A stretch of DNA of 64,000 bases from Acanthosepion esculentum (GCA_964036315.1 OZ038488.1:59938254-60002253), one strand, 5' to 3'. Counted from the first letter of the stretch, positions 21,309 to 31,928 are shown. The notes: generated by a model from the letters alone, not told the origin. Made by a program: numbers and translations.

Positions 21309-21729
21309 TAACATGTTTGTTTCTAGAAGGAAATTCTTCATAGGCAAAGTTTATATATAGGATGAAAGCGTTGAGAACTAAAAAAAAATGTCGGTTACAG
21401 TTTTATAATGAAAGTTTGTTTTTTTATAATTGAAAGAGGCGCTCAGCATTAAATCAAATTTAAAGTGAATTTAAATTCAGTTTTCAAGTCCGGTGTAGTT
21501 TGATGCACAACTTCCCTGAACTCATTCTGCTTTTTATAGATTTTGTTTTCGCTTTTATTTTTATCCTTATTGTTATATATCAGCCAGCAGCTTTTTGATG
21601 GAATCAGACATGTTTTGCGAGCCAGGTCGTAAACTGACCGTTGAATACCTTTTAGCTTAGTTCTGAAATGTATTTAATATAATTGTTACTAAAACACGCA
21701 CACAATTGCTCTCCTGAACTTTTTTCCCG
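21307..21729. other. no gene recognised
   Basis: Mixed sequence; its right part may belong to the LINE fragment that follows. Confidence 0.45.
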
Positions 21730-22007
21730 GATGACCCGACTACATGAATTTAAGCGTGTTACCGTTTTACTGCTGAATTAACTTAATGTGGACCTCACTT
21801 CCGATTTCTTGCTTTCCTGCATTGTAATCTTCAGAAATTTAAATGCAAGTTCAATCCCCATCTCCTGACTTCTTCGACCATATTCCTTTTTTGTCCTTTC
21901 CTCAATCTGCCGTATTCTCAGTCTTCTCATTCTCTTTCACTTTCACACCTTGCAACCACACCTGCGTTATAATGGCATTGCCGCCTTGCTTGTGGTAGTG
22001 GGTGAAA

Positions 22008-22010
<3 letters not shown>
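21730..22010 (+). pseudogene. LINE 3' end
   Basis: From about 21799 one frame reads FRFLAFLHCNLQKFKCKFNP, HLLTSSTIFLFCPFLNLPYS and LATTPAL, a stop codon, then WHCRLACGSG and a stop. This is the usual last segment of a non-LTR retrotransposon ORF2, ending in a WHCRLACGSG-like peptide. It differs from L-A and L-B. Only about 70 codons survive. Confidence 0.65.

Positions 22011-22011
<1 letters not shown>

Positions 22012-22082
<71 letters not shown>
22012..22082. repeat. compound (TA)n(TG)n microsatellite
   Basis: (TA) to about 22052, then (GT) to 22082. Confidence 0.97.
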
Positions 22083-22085
<3 letters not shown>

Positions 22086-22382
22086 AGTCAGCAAAAAATA
22101 TCGATATCACAAAAAACATCGTGATTGCGAGTTGAGGTGGCCAGCCTTGTTCAGTCATGATCACGCTGGGTTCGCACCAACGCTCTAAAAAACTGTTAAT
22201 TGGCTCTGCACACGCCAATAACAGTATAAACTGCAGGTGGGCTCTGTGGGCATTTCCCAGTTGGGAAATTGCAAAAAATGCCTGTGCAAATGTTGCAGTA
22301 TGCGCTAGCTAGCTGTGCATTGCAACGGGTGTCCTCGATATCGAGTGGCCAATTATTATTTAGGCAGCAATCCTTCTTTCAT
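22083..22382. other. no gene; end of a Penelope-like element at the right edge
   Basis: Includes a perfect 12-base palindrome CTCGATATCGAG at 22333. The last 40 bases before 22383 continue the 3' end of the minus-strand Penelope-like element. Confidence 0.5.
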
Positions 22383-23673
22383 GCACATTTCATTAAAAAC
22401 GACTGACAAGGTGCTTTTATTTAGTTTTTTATATAATTTCTCGTGCGATCTAATAATGTTTTTCTTTACAGATGATAAATTATATAAAAACTGTCCGAAT
22501 GTTCTTTTTATCCGAGCGCATTCGGCTATACATTTACCCATTTTCAAGGATTATATTTCAACTGTTAGAATTATAAATAGTTTGTTATATGTATGTTTTA
22601 TAAAATGTTTCATTTTTTTGTTTCAAAACATGGTCAAGATATTATGTCCATGTTCAAAGTTAATATTATTAAGTGTTGGTTTGTTTGTTTTCATTAATAA
22701 GGCTTCCATTATTTTTAGCCTTTTTTTGCAAGTGGATGATGCTATTATATTAGTGTTGTCGACAAGTATATTCCGAATAGTGTCCGGTAGGTCTCCATGA
22801 ATATTTAAATGAGATCTAATTGAGCTATTGTCAGAAAGGTGTAGAGTTACTCTGCGTGTTAAACAATTTGTAGTGTGGCCTATATAATTATTTACGAAAG
22901 TTGATTCTTGAGGAATACAATTCCTTAATGGGCATTTGAATTCATAAATATTTGCTCTATTTAATTTTGTTCTAGGAGGTGAATTGTTATTTTTAACTAT
23001 AAGGTTAGAAGTTTTAAATTTTTTATAATAAATAATTAATCTAATTTTTTGCTATTGTCAACTGGTGTTATGCATTTTTTATGATGTTATTAATTCTGTA
23101 TTCATCCTGTTTATAATTTTCGTTCATCTGATTTTTATAAAAAATATTAATATTATTGTTTATGTTTCTATTCTCGCCGTTGCTATTAGTTTCCTTGGAC
23201 AAGAAACGCCTAATGTGGAAATCCACCAATTGATTAGGAAATCCGTTATTAATCAGCGTTTGCTTTATATTTTTTTAATTCATTAAAGAAAAGCGTGCGA
23301 GAGGATGAGTTCTCGTGCGCTCGCGTGAGGAAATTCTTAATAACACCTATTTTATATCTAAGAGGGCATTCGCTAGAGAAATTAAGATGACAAGAGTCTT
23401 TACTAGTTGTTTTGTTATAAACAGAAGTTTTAAAAGTATTATTAATAAAATCGACGAGAACATCTAAGAAAGGAAGTTTACTTTTTTCACTAAGTTCATA
23501 AGTAGAATTTAGGACAGAATTTTGTTGAAATGTAGCTTTCAGATTTTCTATTTCTTTCTTGTTTTCAGCCAAAATAAAAATATCGTCAACATAACGAACA
23601 TGTATTTTAGGTTTAATAACTTTAGTAAAAACTTTGTTTTCAACATAAGACGTATAATAATTGGAGAAGCACG
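22383..23673 (-). pseudogene. Penelope-like element, RT and GIY-YIG parts
   Basis: The minus strand from 23673 gives YYTSYVENKVFTKVIKPKIH, the catalytic box RYVDDIFILAENKKEIENLK (about 23575-23598 for the core), SKLPFLDVLVDFINNTFKTS and CPLRYKIGVIKNFLTRAHEN, ending near 23249 in a stop. A second open stretch between about 23060 and 22640 gives NIYEFKCPLRNCIPQESTF, NNYIGHTTNCLTRRVTLHLS (GIY-YIG endonuclease, about 22871-22896) and NIHGDLPDTIRNILVDNTN. The RT-then-GIY-YIG order is diagnostic of Penelope-like elements. The element is 5'-truncated at 23673 (motifs before the YVDD box are missing) and broken between RT and endonuclease. Its last 248 bp are repeated inverted at 23674-23920. Confidence 0.88.
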
Positions 23674-23915
23674 TGTTTTGAAACAAAAAAATGAAACATT
23701 TTATAAAACATCCATATAACAAACTATTTCTAATTCTAACAGTTGAAATATAATCCTTGAAAATGTCTAAATGTATAGCCGAAAGCGCTCGGATAAAAAG
23801 AACATTCGGACAGTTTAATATAATTTATCATCTGAAAAGAAAAACATTATTACATCGCACGAGAAATTATATAAAAAACTAAATAAAAGCACCATGTCAG
23901 TCGTTTTTAATGAAA

Positions 23916-23920
<5 letters not shown>
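23674..23920 (+). mobile_element. inverted copy of the Penelope-like 3' end
   Basis: This 247-bp segment is the reverse complement of 22383-22630 with only scattered differences (for example TGTATAGCCGAAAGCGCTCG and TGTCAGTCGTTTTTAATGAA). It joins directly to the truncated 5' end of the minus-strand element, so the two 3' ends point away from each other. Penelope-like elements are known to carry such partial copies in direct or inverted orientation. It ends at a (TA)n tract. Confidence 0.88.

Positions 23921-23922
<2 letters not shown>

Positions 23923-23991
<69 letters not shown>
23923..23991. repeat. (TA)n microsatellite
   Basis: About 34 units directly at the truncated 3' end of the inverted Penelope copy. 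Confidence 0.97.
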
Positions 23992-24000
<9 letters not shown>

Positions 24001-24368
24001 CAAGTAAATGTTTGTCACTTAGCTGATTGATCAATCTCCAGAGTTTCGTAGACAGACCCTCCGGGAATCACACTGACCACTCGTCAGAGGATATCAGCAA
24101 TTGACTGCTTATATTTCTCGACTTCTTTTTCATTTGTGAAAGCTTTTGTTTTGCATAGTGCATGTGTGTGCATGTGTGCCTTTGCGCGCGCGGCCGTCTG
24201 TGCGCATGTGCGTTAGTTTAGAATGTCAAGGTTATTTGTCCTTTTCGTCTTTTTTATTTTACACTCACGCCATATTGTTGATTTTTTTACTTTTTCTCTC
24301 TTTTTCTCTTTTTCCTCTTTCTTTCAATTGTACCTATTTAAACTTCCGGTTTTTCAAATATATATACA

Positions 24369-24372
<4 letters not shown>
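23992..24372. other. no gene recognised
   Basis: Holds a (TG/CG)-rich alternating purine-pyrimidine patch near 24161-24212, then a pyrimidine-rich stretch. Confidence 0.5.

Positions 24373-24446
<74 letters not shown>
24373..24446. repeat. (TA)n microsatellite
   Basis: About 36 units. Confidence 0.97.
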
Positions 24447-24447
<1 letters not shown>

Positions 24448-25129
24448 ATCAAGGACATATATAGAGGCCATATATCAAGGATATGATTTAACTATAAATA
24501 TGGTATTGTTTAGAACTTTAATAGAAAACCTTTTTGATAGGAATGTTGTTTTGAAAAATTCTGAGTTTCTACAAATAATTTTCAGCTAAAATACATTAAT
24601 CTTGTTAGGACTTGAAAAATATGTACGCTCATGCCTTTTCTACAAATATTGTCTCATAACCTATCAGAGACAGCTGGTTGAATAATATTTACATGTATGC
24701 AATGTGATGGAATTTGAAAAGACTCTTGTAACTTTTGTCACGTCATCGAGGTACGTTCACCCGGAGTTATTTTCGAAAATCGGGTATTCTGCTTTCTGTC
24801 ATCCTTAACGCAAGAAATCAGTAGAATTAGTTCGTGACAAGTGCCAAACGTTTACCCCGCAATACATCAATGTCAGCATCTATTTTTTAAACTTCTCTCC
24901 ATTAATTCTTCTCTCGTCTTATGCCATCTACAAAGCTTTGCTATGTATGGAACAAAGCCAATGCTAGAAATTAAGTACGGATGATTGCGTTGCTCCAGTT
25001 ATCCAAATGAGCAGGCCTGGTTGATTTGAAAATGTGTATTGTATCTGGACTCTAACACGGAACTGATTAACTGCCTCACCCATACAAACATCACTCCCTA
25101 TTTACACTATTTACACGCGGCCTAATGTA
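24447..25129. other. no gene recognised
   Basis: No coding block or named repeat seen. Confidence 0.5.
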
Positions 25130-25395
25130 TTCACCTTTGTTGTTGATATCACAACGTTTCAACCGTTGTGCCTTCTGGACTTCATCACGTGGATATCAAT
25201 CCGGGAAGCAACAAGGAATTCCGAACTGAACACTTTATTTAAGCAACAAGATAGACATTTCTCATTCCACTGCCCATGTTGAGGAATGTATCGTCCAGTT
25301 CTTATTTTCAATACTTATCAGTTATTACTTTCCTATTTTCTACTGAATCCAAGTTCACACTGCTCGACATGGATTGAACCCACACTTAATATATC
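25130..25395 (-). repeat. SINE family C, tail and head in the same orientation
   Basis: Inverted reading gives a B-box-like GTGGGTTCAATCCATGTCG near 25365-25385, then AAATAAAGTGTTCAGTTCGG, GATGAAGTCCAGAAGGCACA, ACGGTTGAAACGTTGTGATA and TCAACAACAAAGGTGAATAC. The module order matches the copy at 49855-50120. Confidence 0.65.
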
Positions 25396-25565
25396 ACCTA
25401 ATTCTGTTTTTTTTTCTATCAGATAATAAGTTTATACCGTGTACATTAAACCCTGTCATTTCCTCAGACAAATAAGGGACAATTCTATTTTGACAGAAAG
25501 ATACTTTGTGATATTAGTGAGAAAAAAAAGCATGCATAAGAAAGAAAGAAAAAAAGAAAAGAAAC

Positions 25566-25680
25566 GTATCAATTACCACTGAGTAGTGAGTTCGATCCTC
25601 ACTGGGTTCTCCATACTTTCGGCCCTATCTTCCATCTCAGCTACGCTTAGTAAACTGTCATAAAGAAAGACAATCATTTT
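25566..25680 (+). repeat. SINE family A fragment
   Basis: ACTGAGTAGTGAGTTCGATC followed by CTCACTGGG and CCATACTTTCGGCCC matches the tRNA T-arm and tail junction of the family A copies at 48.6-49.0 kb and 51.7 kb. The 5' part of the head is absent. Confidence 0.75.
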
Positions 25681-26601
25681 TGTTGACTTGAATCGAAGTA
25701 TTCTAGATACCAATGAGGCTATAGGAAAAAGATAGAAGAGGCGATAACAATTTTCATGCATCACACGCCATTTTCAGTGAAATTGAAAACCTTGTCACTT
25801 TGTAATCTTCTTATTTGTACCCTCTTACTTAATTAAGTAATGACATGCTTTCATGCATTTTGGTTGCTATTACAATATTTTATAAAGTTCCTAAACTCAC
25901 GTATTTAACGATGGAATAAGGGAATTTTCACGAGTAATTTATATCGCAAAATGCTTATGAAATTATCAGATTAACAATACTGTGAGTATTGTTAACCTAA
26001 CATCTGCCACTATTTTGAGACCTGTTACAATGTTGATATGATCTCTGTAATTTGTAATTAATCGTTACTCTTCTTGATTTACTTGGTCAGCAATAGTAAT
26101 GTAAATTGCTTAGATTGCGTGGTAACACTTCGAAATAAATGGAAGTATGTTAGAAACAGATAAATAATGTTTTATTGGCGAGAAGAATCACCACTGAAAA
26201 ACAGACAAATATTTGCAAGATAAATCTATATCTATAATTCTCAAAATGTGCGTGTATGTATGTGTGTGTGTGTTGTCAGATGTTGTTCATACGTTTCCAC
26301 AGTTTTCATCCTATTTCAATGTTTTTTTTTTTTATAGATAGGTTTTGAGTCCAAATTGGCTGGAAAAAATTACAACCTTGAAGATGAAAAATCGAAAAAA
26401 CTGATTTTTTACGCTTTGTGCAAAAATGAAAAGCAAAATTTTAATGTCTGTAAAAAACAGCGTACAATCAATTTAAAGAGTTGAAATCTAACGCAAAAGA
26501 TTATTAGAATTATAAAAAAAATATATATTATAAATAAAAATTATCGTATATTATTATAACGGTCCATGGAAGAGGTTCCTTCTTTGCAAGTTTGAGAACG
26601 C
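25681..26601. other. no gene recognised
   Basis: AT-rich, with a (TG)n patch near 26248-26272. I looked for a histone coding region upstream of the stem-loop at 26608 and found none. Confidence 0.5.
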
Positions 26602-26630
26602 AAAAACGGCCCTTTTCAGGGCCATCCACC
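26602..26630 (+). promoter_or_regulatory. histone-type mRNA 3' stem-loop, no histone gene attached
   Basis: Positions 26608-26623 are GGCCCTTTTCAGGGCC, an exact fit to the replication-dependent histone 3' stem-loop consensus (GGYYYUHHUHARRRCC) with a six-base stem and UUUC loop. The 5' flank is A-rich (CAAAAAC) and the 3' flank is ATCCACCA, near the usual ACCCA. In histone mRNAs this element binds SLBP and directs non-polyadenylated 3' end formation. No histone reading frame lies within the preceding kilobase, and no clear purine-rich downstream element follows. It is probably the 3' end of a lost or transposed histone copy. Chance is possible but unlikely for an exact 16-base fit with A-rich flank. 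Confidence 0.6.
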
Positions 26631-27189
26631 ATTCATATTGCTGACCCCACATTTGGGGATGTGCCTCAGTTGCACCCAACTGTAGTTACTAATATTGGTT
26701 TTCGGGTGGGCTGACTTTAAACTTAATGTGCTCCAATTGAACAGCTAAAATTCCCAGCAATGAAACAGCCGGTCGAAGACGGGTTATATTTCTAGTCTTA
26801 GGATAATTTTTGACTGAATTTCTGGGAGGAGTTATTATTATTCACATTATTTAAATGAGGACTTTTATCCTCATCTTTGTTGTTCTTCTCAACAACAAAG
26901 ATGATAACAACAACAAAGATGAGGACAATAATCCGCATGCAATTAGCAACAAAGATGTCAATAATAATAATATATATGGATTTTAGGGTATCAACTAAAA
27001 AAAGCTAAAATAACGTTCTTTTTTTTTAATAATGTTCACACATCACAAGACCAAAGTGGCACTCAATGTAGAGAGCTACGATGCGTAAGAAAGAGCAGGA
27101 AGTGAAGTTCTTGAGGCTGTGCAAGAAAGATAACGGGTAACTCTAGAATTGAAGGACTCAGCAATGTTGTGATTGGAAGAAAAAACATA
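26631..27189. other. no gene; SINE tail-like fragment near 26870-26960
   Basis: CTCATCTTTGTTGTT and AACAACAAAGATGAGGACAA at 26872-26930 form an inverted pair of the SINE family C tail terminus. The rest is unrecognised. Confidence 0.5.
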
Positions 27190-27660
27190 ACTGAATGAAA
27201 AGACTTTAGATGGAACCGGAAACATAATATTAAACCGGAAACAAGGTATAAACCTCTACTCCTTTTCAAAAGACCGGAGAGGTGTGTAAACCGGACGATA
27301 GGTGAACCTGTTTACTCCTATGAGGAGAGAAGTAAAATAAAATAGAAATAATTAAATAAAAACGTCAGGGTTCAGGTAGAGATGTTAGAAGTATAACGTT
27401 GAAGTAGACTTTTGTTGGAACCGAAAATCCAATCCTAAACAGGAAACAAGATATAAACCTCTACACCTGTTCAAAAGACCGGAGAGAAGTGTGAACCGGA
27501 CAATAGGCGAACCTGACTACACCCACTGGGAAAGGGGTAAAATAAATAATCAGCGGATAAAATTTCAGAGTTCAAACGGAGACGTTAGGAGAATAGTATT
27601 GAAGTAGACCTTAGAAGGAACCGGAAACGCAATCCTAAACAGGAAAGCGTCTTCCTGAAG
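27190..27660 (+). repeat. tandem repeat, unit about 198 bp, 2.4 copies
   Basis: The phrase TGGAACCGGAAACATAAT at 27211 recurs in diverged form at about 27415 (TTGGAACCGAAAATCCAAT) and 27615 (AGGAACCGGAAACGCAAT). CAAAAGACCGGAGAG occurs at 27267 and 27471, and AGACGTTAGGAG-like phrases in each unit. A single inverted unit lies at 6480-6640. Non-coding; class unknown. Confidence 0.8.
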
Positions 27661-27860
27661 TAACAAAGAAGGCAGTATCTGGAATAGCGTATCATTAAAA
27701 AATATCTATTCTTACGTAGTTCCGAATATCTGCATTTACAACCAACAAGAATATATCTTGTTTGGAAGTAGGGAGAAATCCCTATTCTTTTATTTCTTCC
27801 TCAGTCAATTTCGCGTCATTTTTTTTAACTCCTCTCTTTTATATATTCTAATGTTTTTTT
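27661..27860. other. no gene recognised
   Basis: Short unique stretch before the left arm of the LINE inverted duplication. Confidence 0.5.
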
Positions 27861-28030
27861 TTAAGAGAAAAAGATCCCAAAAAGAGTAATGGCGAAGGCC
27901 TGACGGAAGCTTCATTGGAAAGACAACATATCTAAAGAGAGGAAATCAAATAGAGAAGACACCAAAAGATAAATACTTTTATGGTAATTGTTCGGATGAA
28001 TTTTCCATTATGGTACTGGGACTTTATAAA
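27861..28030 (+). repeat. left arm of LINE inverted duplication
   Basis: Reverse complement of 28343-28512 with few differences. The plus strand reads KYFYGNCSDEFSIMVLGLYK near 27972-28031, the YHGNCSDEL block of a LINE C-terminus. Confidence 0.88.
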
Positions 28031-28149
28031 ATACGTTTTTATCGTAAAAATAGATTTTAATACTAGAAAAATAACAAAGCGCCCAAGAAGATTAAATTTC
28101 GGCTTTAAATGATCCATAAGAAGTTAAACAAACAAACATACAAAAACAA

Positions 28150-28512
28150 GACAGAATATAACGGTTTACATTGCATTTAAATTTTTGAAGATCAAAGACG
28201 TCAGGGAATATTAAGACGGGCGAGAATTCCATAGACGAGTAGTGGGAGAAAAGAAACTTTTAGTATAGAACTTATGGTTACATCTCACCATTTCAAATGT
28301 AAAAGGGTGGGACCTTGACGCTAATCTAGTACGGCGCTTAAATTTATAAAGTCCCAGTACCATAGTGGAAAACTCATCCGAACAATTACCATAAAAGTAT
28401 TTATCTTTTGATGTCTTCTCTATTTGATTTCCTCTCTTTAGATATTTTGTCTTTCCAATGCGCTTCCATCAGCCCTTCGCCATTACTCTTTTTGGGATCT
28501 TTTTCTCTTTAA
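28150..28512 (-). pseudogene. LINE C-terminal fragment and right arm of inverted duplication
   Basis: The minus strand reads YFYGNCSDEFSTMVLGLYK, FKRRTRLASRSHPFTFEMVR, CNHKFYTKSFFSPTTRLWNS and RPS, then LTSLIFKNLNAM. This is the C-terminal segment of a non-LTR retrotransposon related to the copies at 50190 and 50830. The first 170 bp (28343-28512) also form the arm that pairs with 27861-28030. No RT domain remains. Confidence 0.8.
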
Positions 28513-29345
28513 TTTACTATTTTGTTTTCTCTATATTACGATGCTGCTTCCCTTTTCCATGTTTCTTTCTTTCTATTTTTCCTCTCTTTCAAATTCTCTT
28601 TCTCTTCTTTTAAAGTTCTATCTATCTTTTTTCTCTCTGTTCACGACTTCTCGCTCATCATTCTCTATTCTATCATTCGATGTTTTCTCTCTTTGATTTG
28701 TTCTCTTGAGGTAACTTGCCTTTCCAGTACGCCTTCGTCAGCCCACATCTATTTACAAACCTTTTCTTTTTGGCATTTTTGAAATCTCTTTCTCTAAGAA
28801 GTTATATTTTTCTTTCTATGTATCAACATTCTATCCTCCTTCTTTCTATCAGATATTCTCTCTCTCCCATTCGTTTTCTTATATTTAATTTTCTATCTAA
28901 CTTTTTTCCGTTTAGAAATCTTTATCTTATCTTACCCCACCTACATCAGACGTCAAGGTTTTTATCTCGTGTCTTTCTCACTGATCAGATCCTCTCTTTG
29001 CCCACTTCTTTTATCACCCCCCCCCCAACTCTCATTTCTGTACCTTCACCTTGTGGTCCTCTTTATCCAGTTCTTTTTCACAATATTTCTCGCAGCAGCA
29101 TTTATCTATATTTAGACGCATTTTGCCTTTTCTTTCCCTCTTTTCTTTCTTTCTTTCTCCATTTTCTCCTTTTTTTTTAAGGTCGCCTTACTTTTTCCTT
29201 TTTATCTCATTCAATGCCTTGTTTTGCTGTTTTTCTTGTCAATGGATGCTTTCTCACTACCCGTTTTTCTTTTGCATGAGTTTTCTCTAGGTTTTAATTT
29301 TCCACGATTTGCCCCTCCCTTCCTCACACACACACTCTCTCTCTC
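28513..29345 (+). repeat. long pyrimidine-rich tract with internal repeats
   Basis: The plus strand is overwhelmingly C and T, giving Phe/Ser/Leu open frames in all three phases, which I do not regard as genes. Within it, the stretch around 28690-28790 (GCCTTTCCAGTACGCCTTCG) is a diverged copy of 28430-28510 (GTCTTTCCAATGCGCTTCCA). The tract therefore partly grew by duplicating LINE-derived sequence. Confidence 0.7.
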
Positions 29346-29349
29346 TATA

Positions 29350-29410
<61 letters not shown>

Positions 29411-29443
29411 ATGTGTATGTGTGTGTGTATGTGTGTGTGTGTA

Positions 29444-29498
<55 letters not shown>
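29346..29498. repeat. compound (TA)n(TG)n(TCTA)n microsatellite
   Basis: (TA) to 29406, then TGTGTATG-type repeats to about 29443, then about 13 copies of TCTA. Confidence 0.97.
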
Positions 29499-29499
<1 letters not shown>

Positions 29500-30584
29500 C
29501 TTCTTCTCTTAAGGCAGATTTCTATACATTCTCTTCTGTTCCTTCCTCGCTTTGCAGATATTCCCGCTTATTCTCATTTCTCATTCGAAACAGTTTTTTC
29601 TTTCTTTCACTTCTCCCCCTTTCTACTTGTTCTTTTCATTAGCAACGTTTTTGATTTACTTTCTTTTAAGGAATTTTCTTTTTATCCACTCGAAACATAT
29701 TCTCCACCTTCCCTCTTTTGAAACGATCACTTTGTGTTTAGCCTCTTTGGAAAAATTATTTAAGTTCCTTTTCTTTATTTATTTTCATTCAATTCTTTTC
29801 TTTATGGATTATTTTTTTCATTCTTTGCTGTTCTTTCTTCCTGACATCTTTCTCGTATATGGGAAACAAATTTGTTTCTTTTAACGTATATAACACGCTC
29901 TACGGATGAATTTATTTTCGTTATTTCTTTATTGCGTACGGTCGTGTTTTCGGGTAGTTTTCCGTTGTCGTTTGTCTCATGTCTCCAATCTTTGATGAAA
30001 TTACATGAAGGGAACCTAAAAAAAGACATTATATATTATTTAGATCTGATCGTAAGCGGCCTGAAAACAATATGGGTTTCTACGGTCGCCCATATATTCA
30101 GGAGATATGTCGATAGGCAACCTATCTACTCGGGTTGGGTGGCAGGAAAACAGGTAAGTAGGCTAGAAAATACTAGTACAAGCGGTGGTTAAGCGAGCAG
30201 AAGACATTCTGGTGTCGGCACAGAGAGAATGAAATATTGAAAGACAGAAGGAAAACAAAATTAGACCGGGAAAGAATATCGTAGAAATAAAGAAAACTGT
30301 GTTTTTATTAATGATTTTATACTAACACCGAAATATGATTAAAAAAGAAAACGAGTATTTCAATACTTTTGTTAAAACTTTGATAGTAATTTTTTTTTTC
30401 ATTGAGAATATTGGTGAAAGTTTTCATTGAAAATGTCGGTAAAATTATAAAAAAAAACGTAATTGTGGGATAAGACGATTTTTGAAAGTAATTTGGGACT
30501 AATATAATATAATTGGAATGATACAACAGCAAAGAAATAAATGACATTTGATGATTTTATTCCGGGGGTCAGTCAGTTATGTGC
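29499..30584. other. no gene; pyrimidine-rich to about 29870
   Basis: The forward frame at 29872-30192 ends with GGCAGGAAAACAG/GTAAGT, which looks like an exon-donor junction, but the protein matches nothing I know. Confidence 0.45.
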
Positions 30585-30870
30585 CACGCCTGACGCACGC
30601 TTAGGCGATCATGTATCTTTCGATACATGACTGACGAGGCAGAGTTTTTCCTGCAATAGGTTGCCATTTCTTTCTGCGGTAGACCAATTGCCATCCATCA
30701 GTCTTTCCTGCTACTTACCCATAGCTGGGGGAAGAAGAAGTGTATTAGTTCGTAAGTGAATGCAATGGAGTTGACTTTGAATTCGAACTCGGCTTTCCGA
30801 TTGCTCAATTCGAGTCACTATCCATTACTCCACCATGCCCCAATCCGAGCTGCTATCCATTACTCCTTCG
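30585..30870 (-). repeat. SINE family B with a partly duplicated tRNA-like head
   Basis: Read inverted: GGAGTAATGGATAGCAGCTC, then GGCATGGTGGAGTAATGGAT, TGACTCGAATTGAGCAATCG, AGCCGAGTTCGAATTCAAAG (B box), then tail phrases CTTCTTCCCCCAGCTATGGG, GATGGCAATTGGTCTACCGC and AGAAAGAAATGGCAACCTAT. The A-box half is present twice (dimer-like). The same tail phrase occurs alone at 56805-56846, and the head recurs at 37182-37250. Confidence 0.75.
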
Positions 30871-31068
30871 AGTGACACAGAAAAGAATAGCAGGTTTCTA
30901 TTGTTTAGTTATGAGTTTCTCAAACTGTTTGTCTGTCGATCGCATGGGCGGGAAAACCGGGGTCACAAACTCACATCAGTACAACTAAGTATGTTAGCTC
31001 AATCACTGATATCGAGCGCTTTCCAATAAAAACCGCGCATATATAATATATAAATATATATAGAAATT

Positions 31069-31071
<3 letters not shown>

Positions 31072-31160
<89 letters not shown>
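31072..31160. repeat. compound (TA)n(GT)n microsatellite
   Basis: (TA) to about 31101, then about 27 GT units. Confidence 0.97.
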
Positions 31161-31161
<1 letters not shown>

Positions 31162-31182
31162 ATAAATTCTTTCATCATTATA

Positions 31183-31299
31183 CAGTGTAACCTGGATATA
31201 AGAGAGTTGTCGGGACCGGATAAGAAGTATCTTATATCCGGGTTTCTCTTATATCAGGGTTTCTCTTATATCAGGGTCTCTTATATCCGGGTTACACTG
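31183..31299. mobile_element. family T MITE, short complete copy
   Basis: A 117-bp element starting CAGTGTAACCTGGATATAAG and ending with the inverted CAGTGTAACCCGGATATAAG, flanked by TA at 31181-31182 and 31300-31301. Subterminal repeats of ATATCCGGGTTTCTCTT type fill the right half. Confidence 0.85.
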
Positions 31300-31303
31300 T
31301 ATG

Positions 31304-31306
<3 letters not shown>

Positions 31307-31338
<32 letters not shown>

Positions 31339-31419
31339 CAATGAAATAATTTATTTTATATGACAAATATTTATTTTGATGTGTATATATATCACAATGA
31401 AATAATTTATTTTATATGC

Positions 31420-31465
<46 letters not shown>
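31307..31465. repeat. (TA)n tracts with a duplicated flank
   Basis: Two (TA) runs (to about 31336, and 31421-31465). Between them the phrase CAATGAAATAATTTATTTTA occurs twice (about 31339 and 31394), so the microsatellite and its flank are duplicated in tandem. Confidence 0.9.
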
Positions 31466-31467
<2 letters not shown>

Positions 31468-31860
31468 ATATGAAGAATAGGAAGGAAATTAAACATATCA
31501 AAAATAAATGTTTTGCGTGGAAAAAAACAGAAAAATTGGCGTTGGTGGAAGATAAGAAACGCAAAGAAATCGATTGATAAATGGCATTGAAAAAAATAAT
31601 TTCTTATGGAATCGAATGATAATCCTCGTGGTTCAGTGAGCCGGGATGTAAGGTGAGCTTATTTCTCTGTGCCTCGCGTAAAATATGACTCTTGAAAAAC
31701 AAGTATTTGGCAACGATTTTTTTCTTATCGTTTCCTGCCGTTTGCAAACTAATTACAAATGGAAATATGTGGGCATCTTCAACGACGAAAATGGGCGAAA
31801 AAGTGACTCCAAATATCGATGAATGATATGCATACACGCGTAGTTCCAAACTTTTATGCA
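31466..31860. other. no gene recognised
   Basis: Unique-looking sequence. The minus-strand frame at 31604-31861 has no recognisable domain. Confidence 0.5.
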
Positions 31861-31863
31861 CAC

Positions 31864-31928
<65 letters not shown>

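Noticed and set aside
26240..26560. Possible Helitron 5' end (TCTATATCTATAATTCTC followed by a TG-rich stretch)
   Set aside because: No CTRR end with hairpin was found downstream, and the evidence is one short phrase recalled from other genomes.
28716..29884. Several hydrophobic Phe/Ser/Leu frames that could look like membrane proteins
   Set aside because: All lie in a pyrimidine-rich tract, overlap in different frames and lack conserved blocks.
29872..30192. 106-codon frame ending near a GTAAGT donor-like site
   Set aside because: The single splice-like site has no partner and the protein is unknown; insufficient for an exon call.
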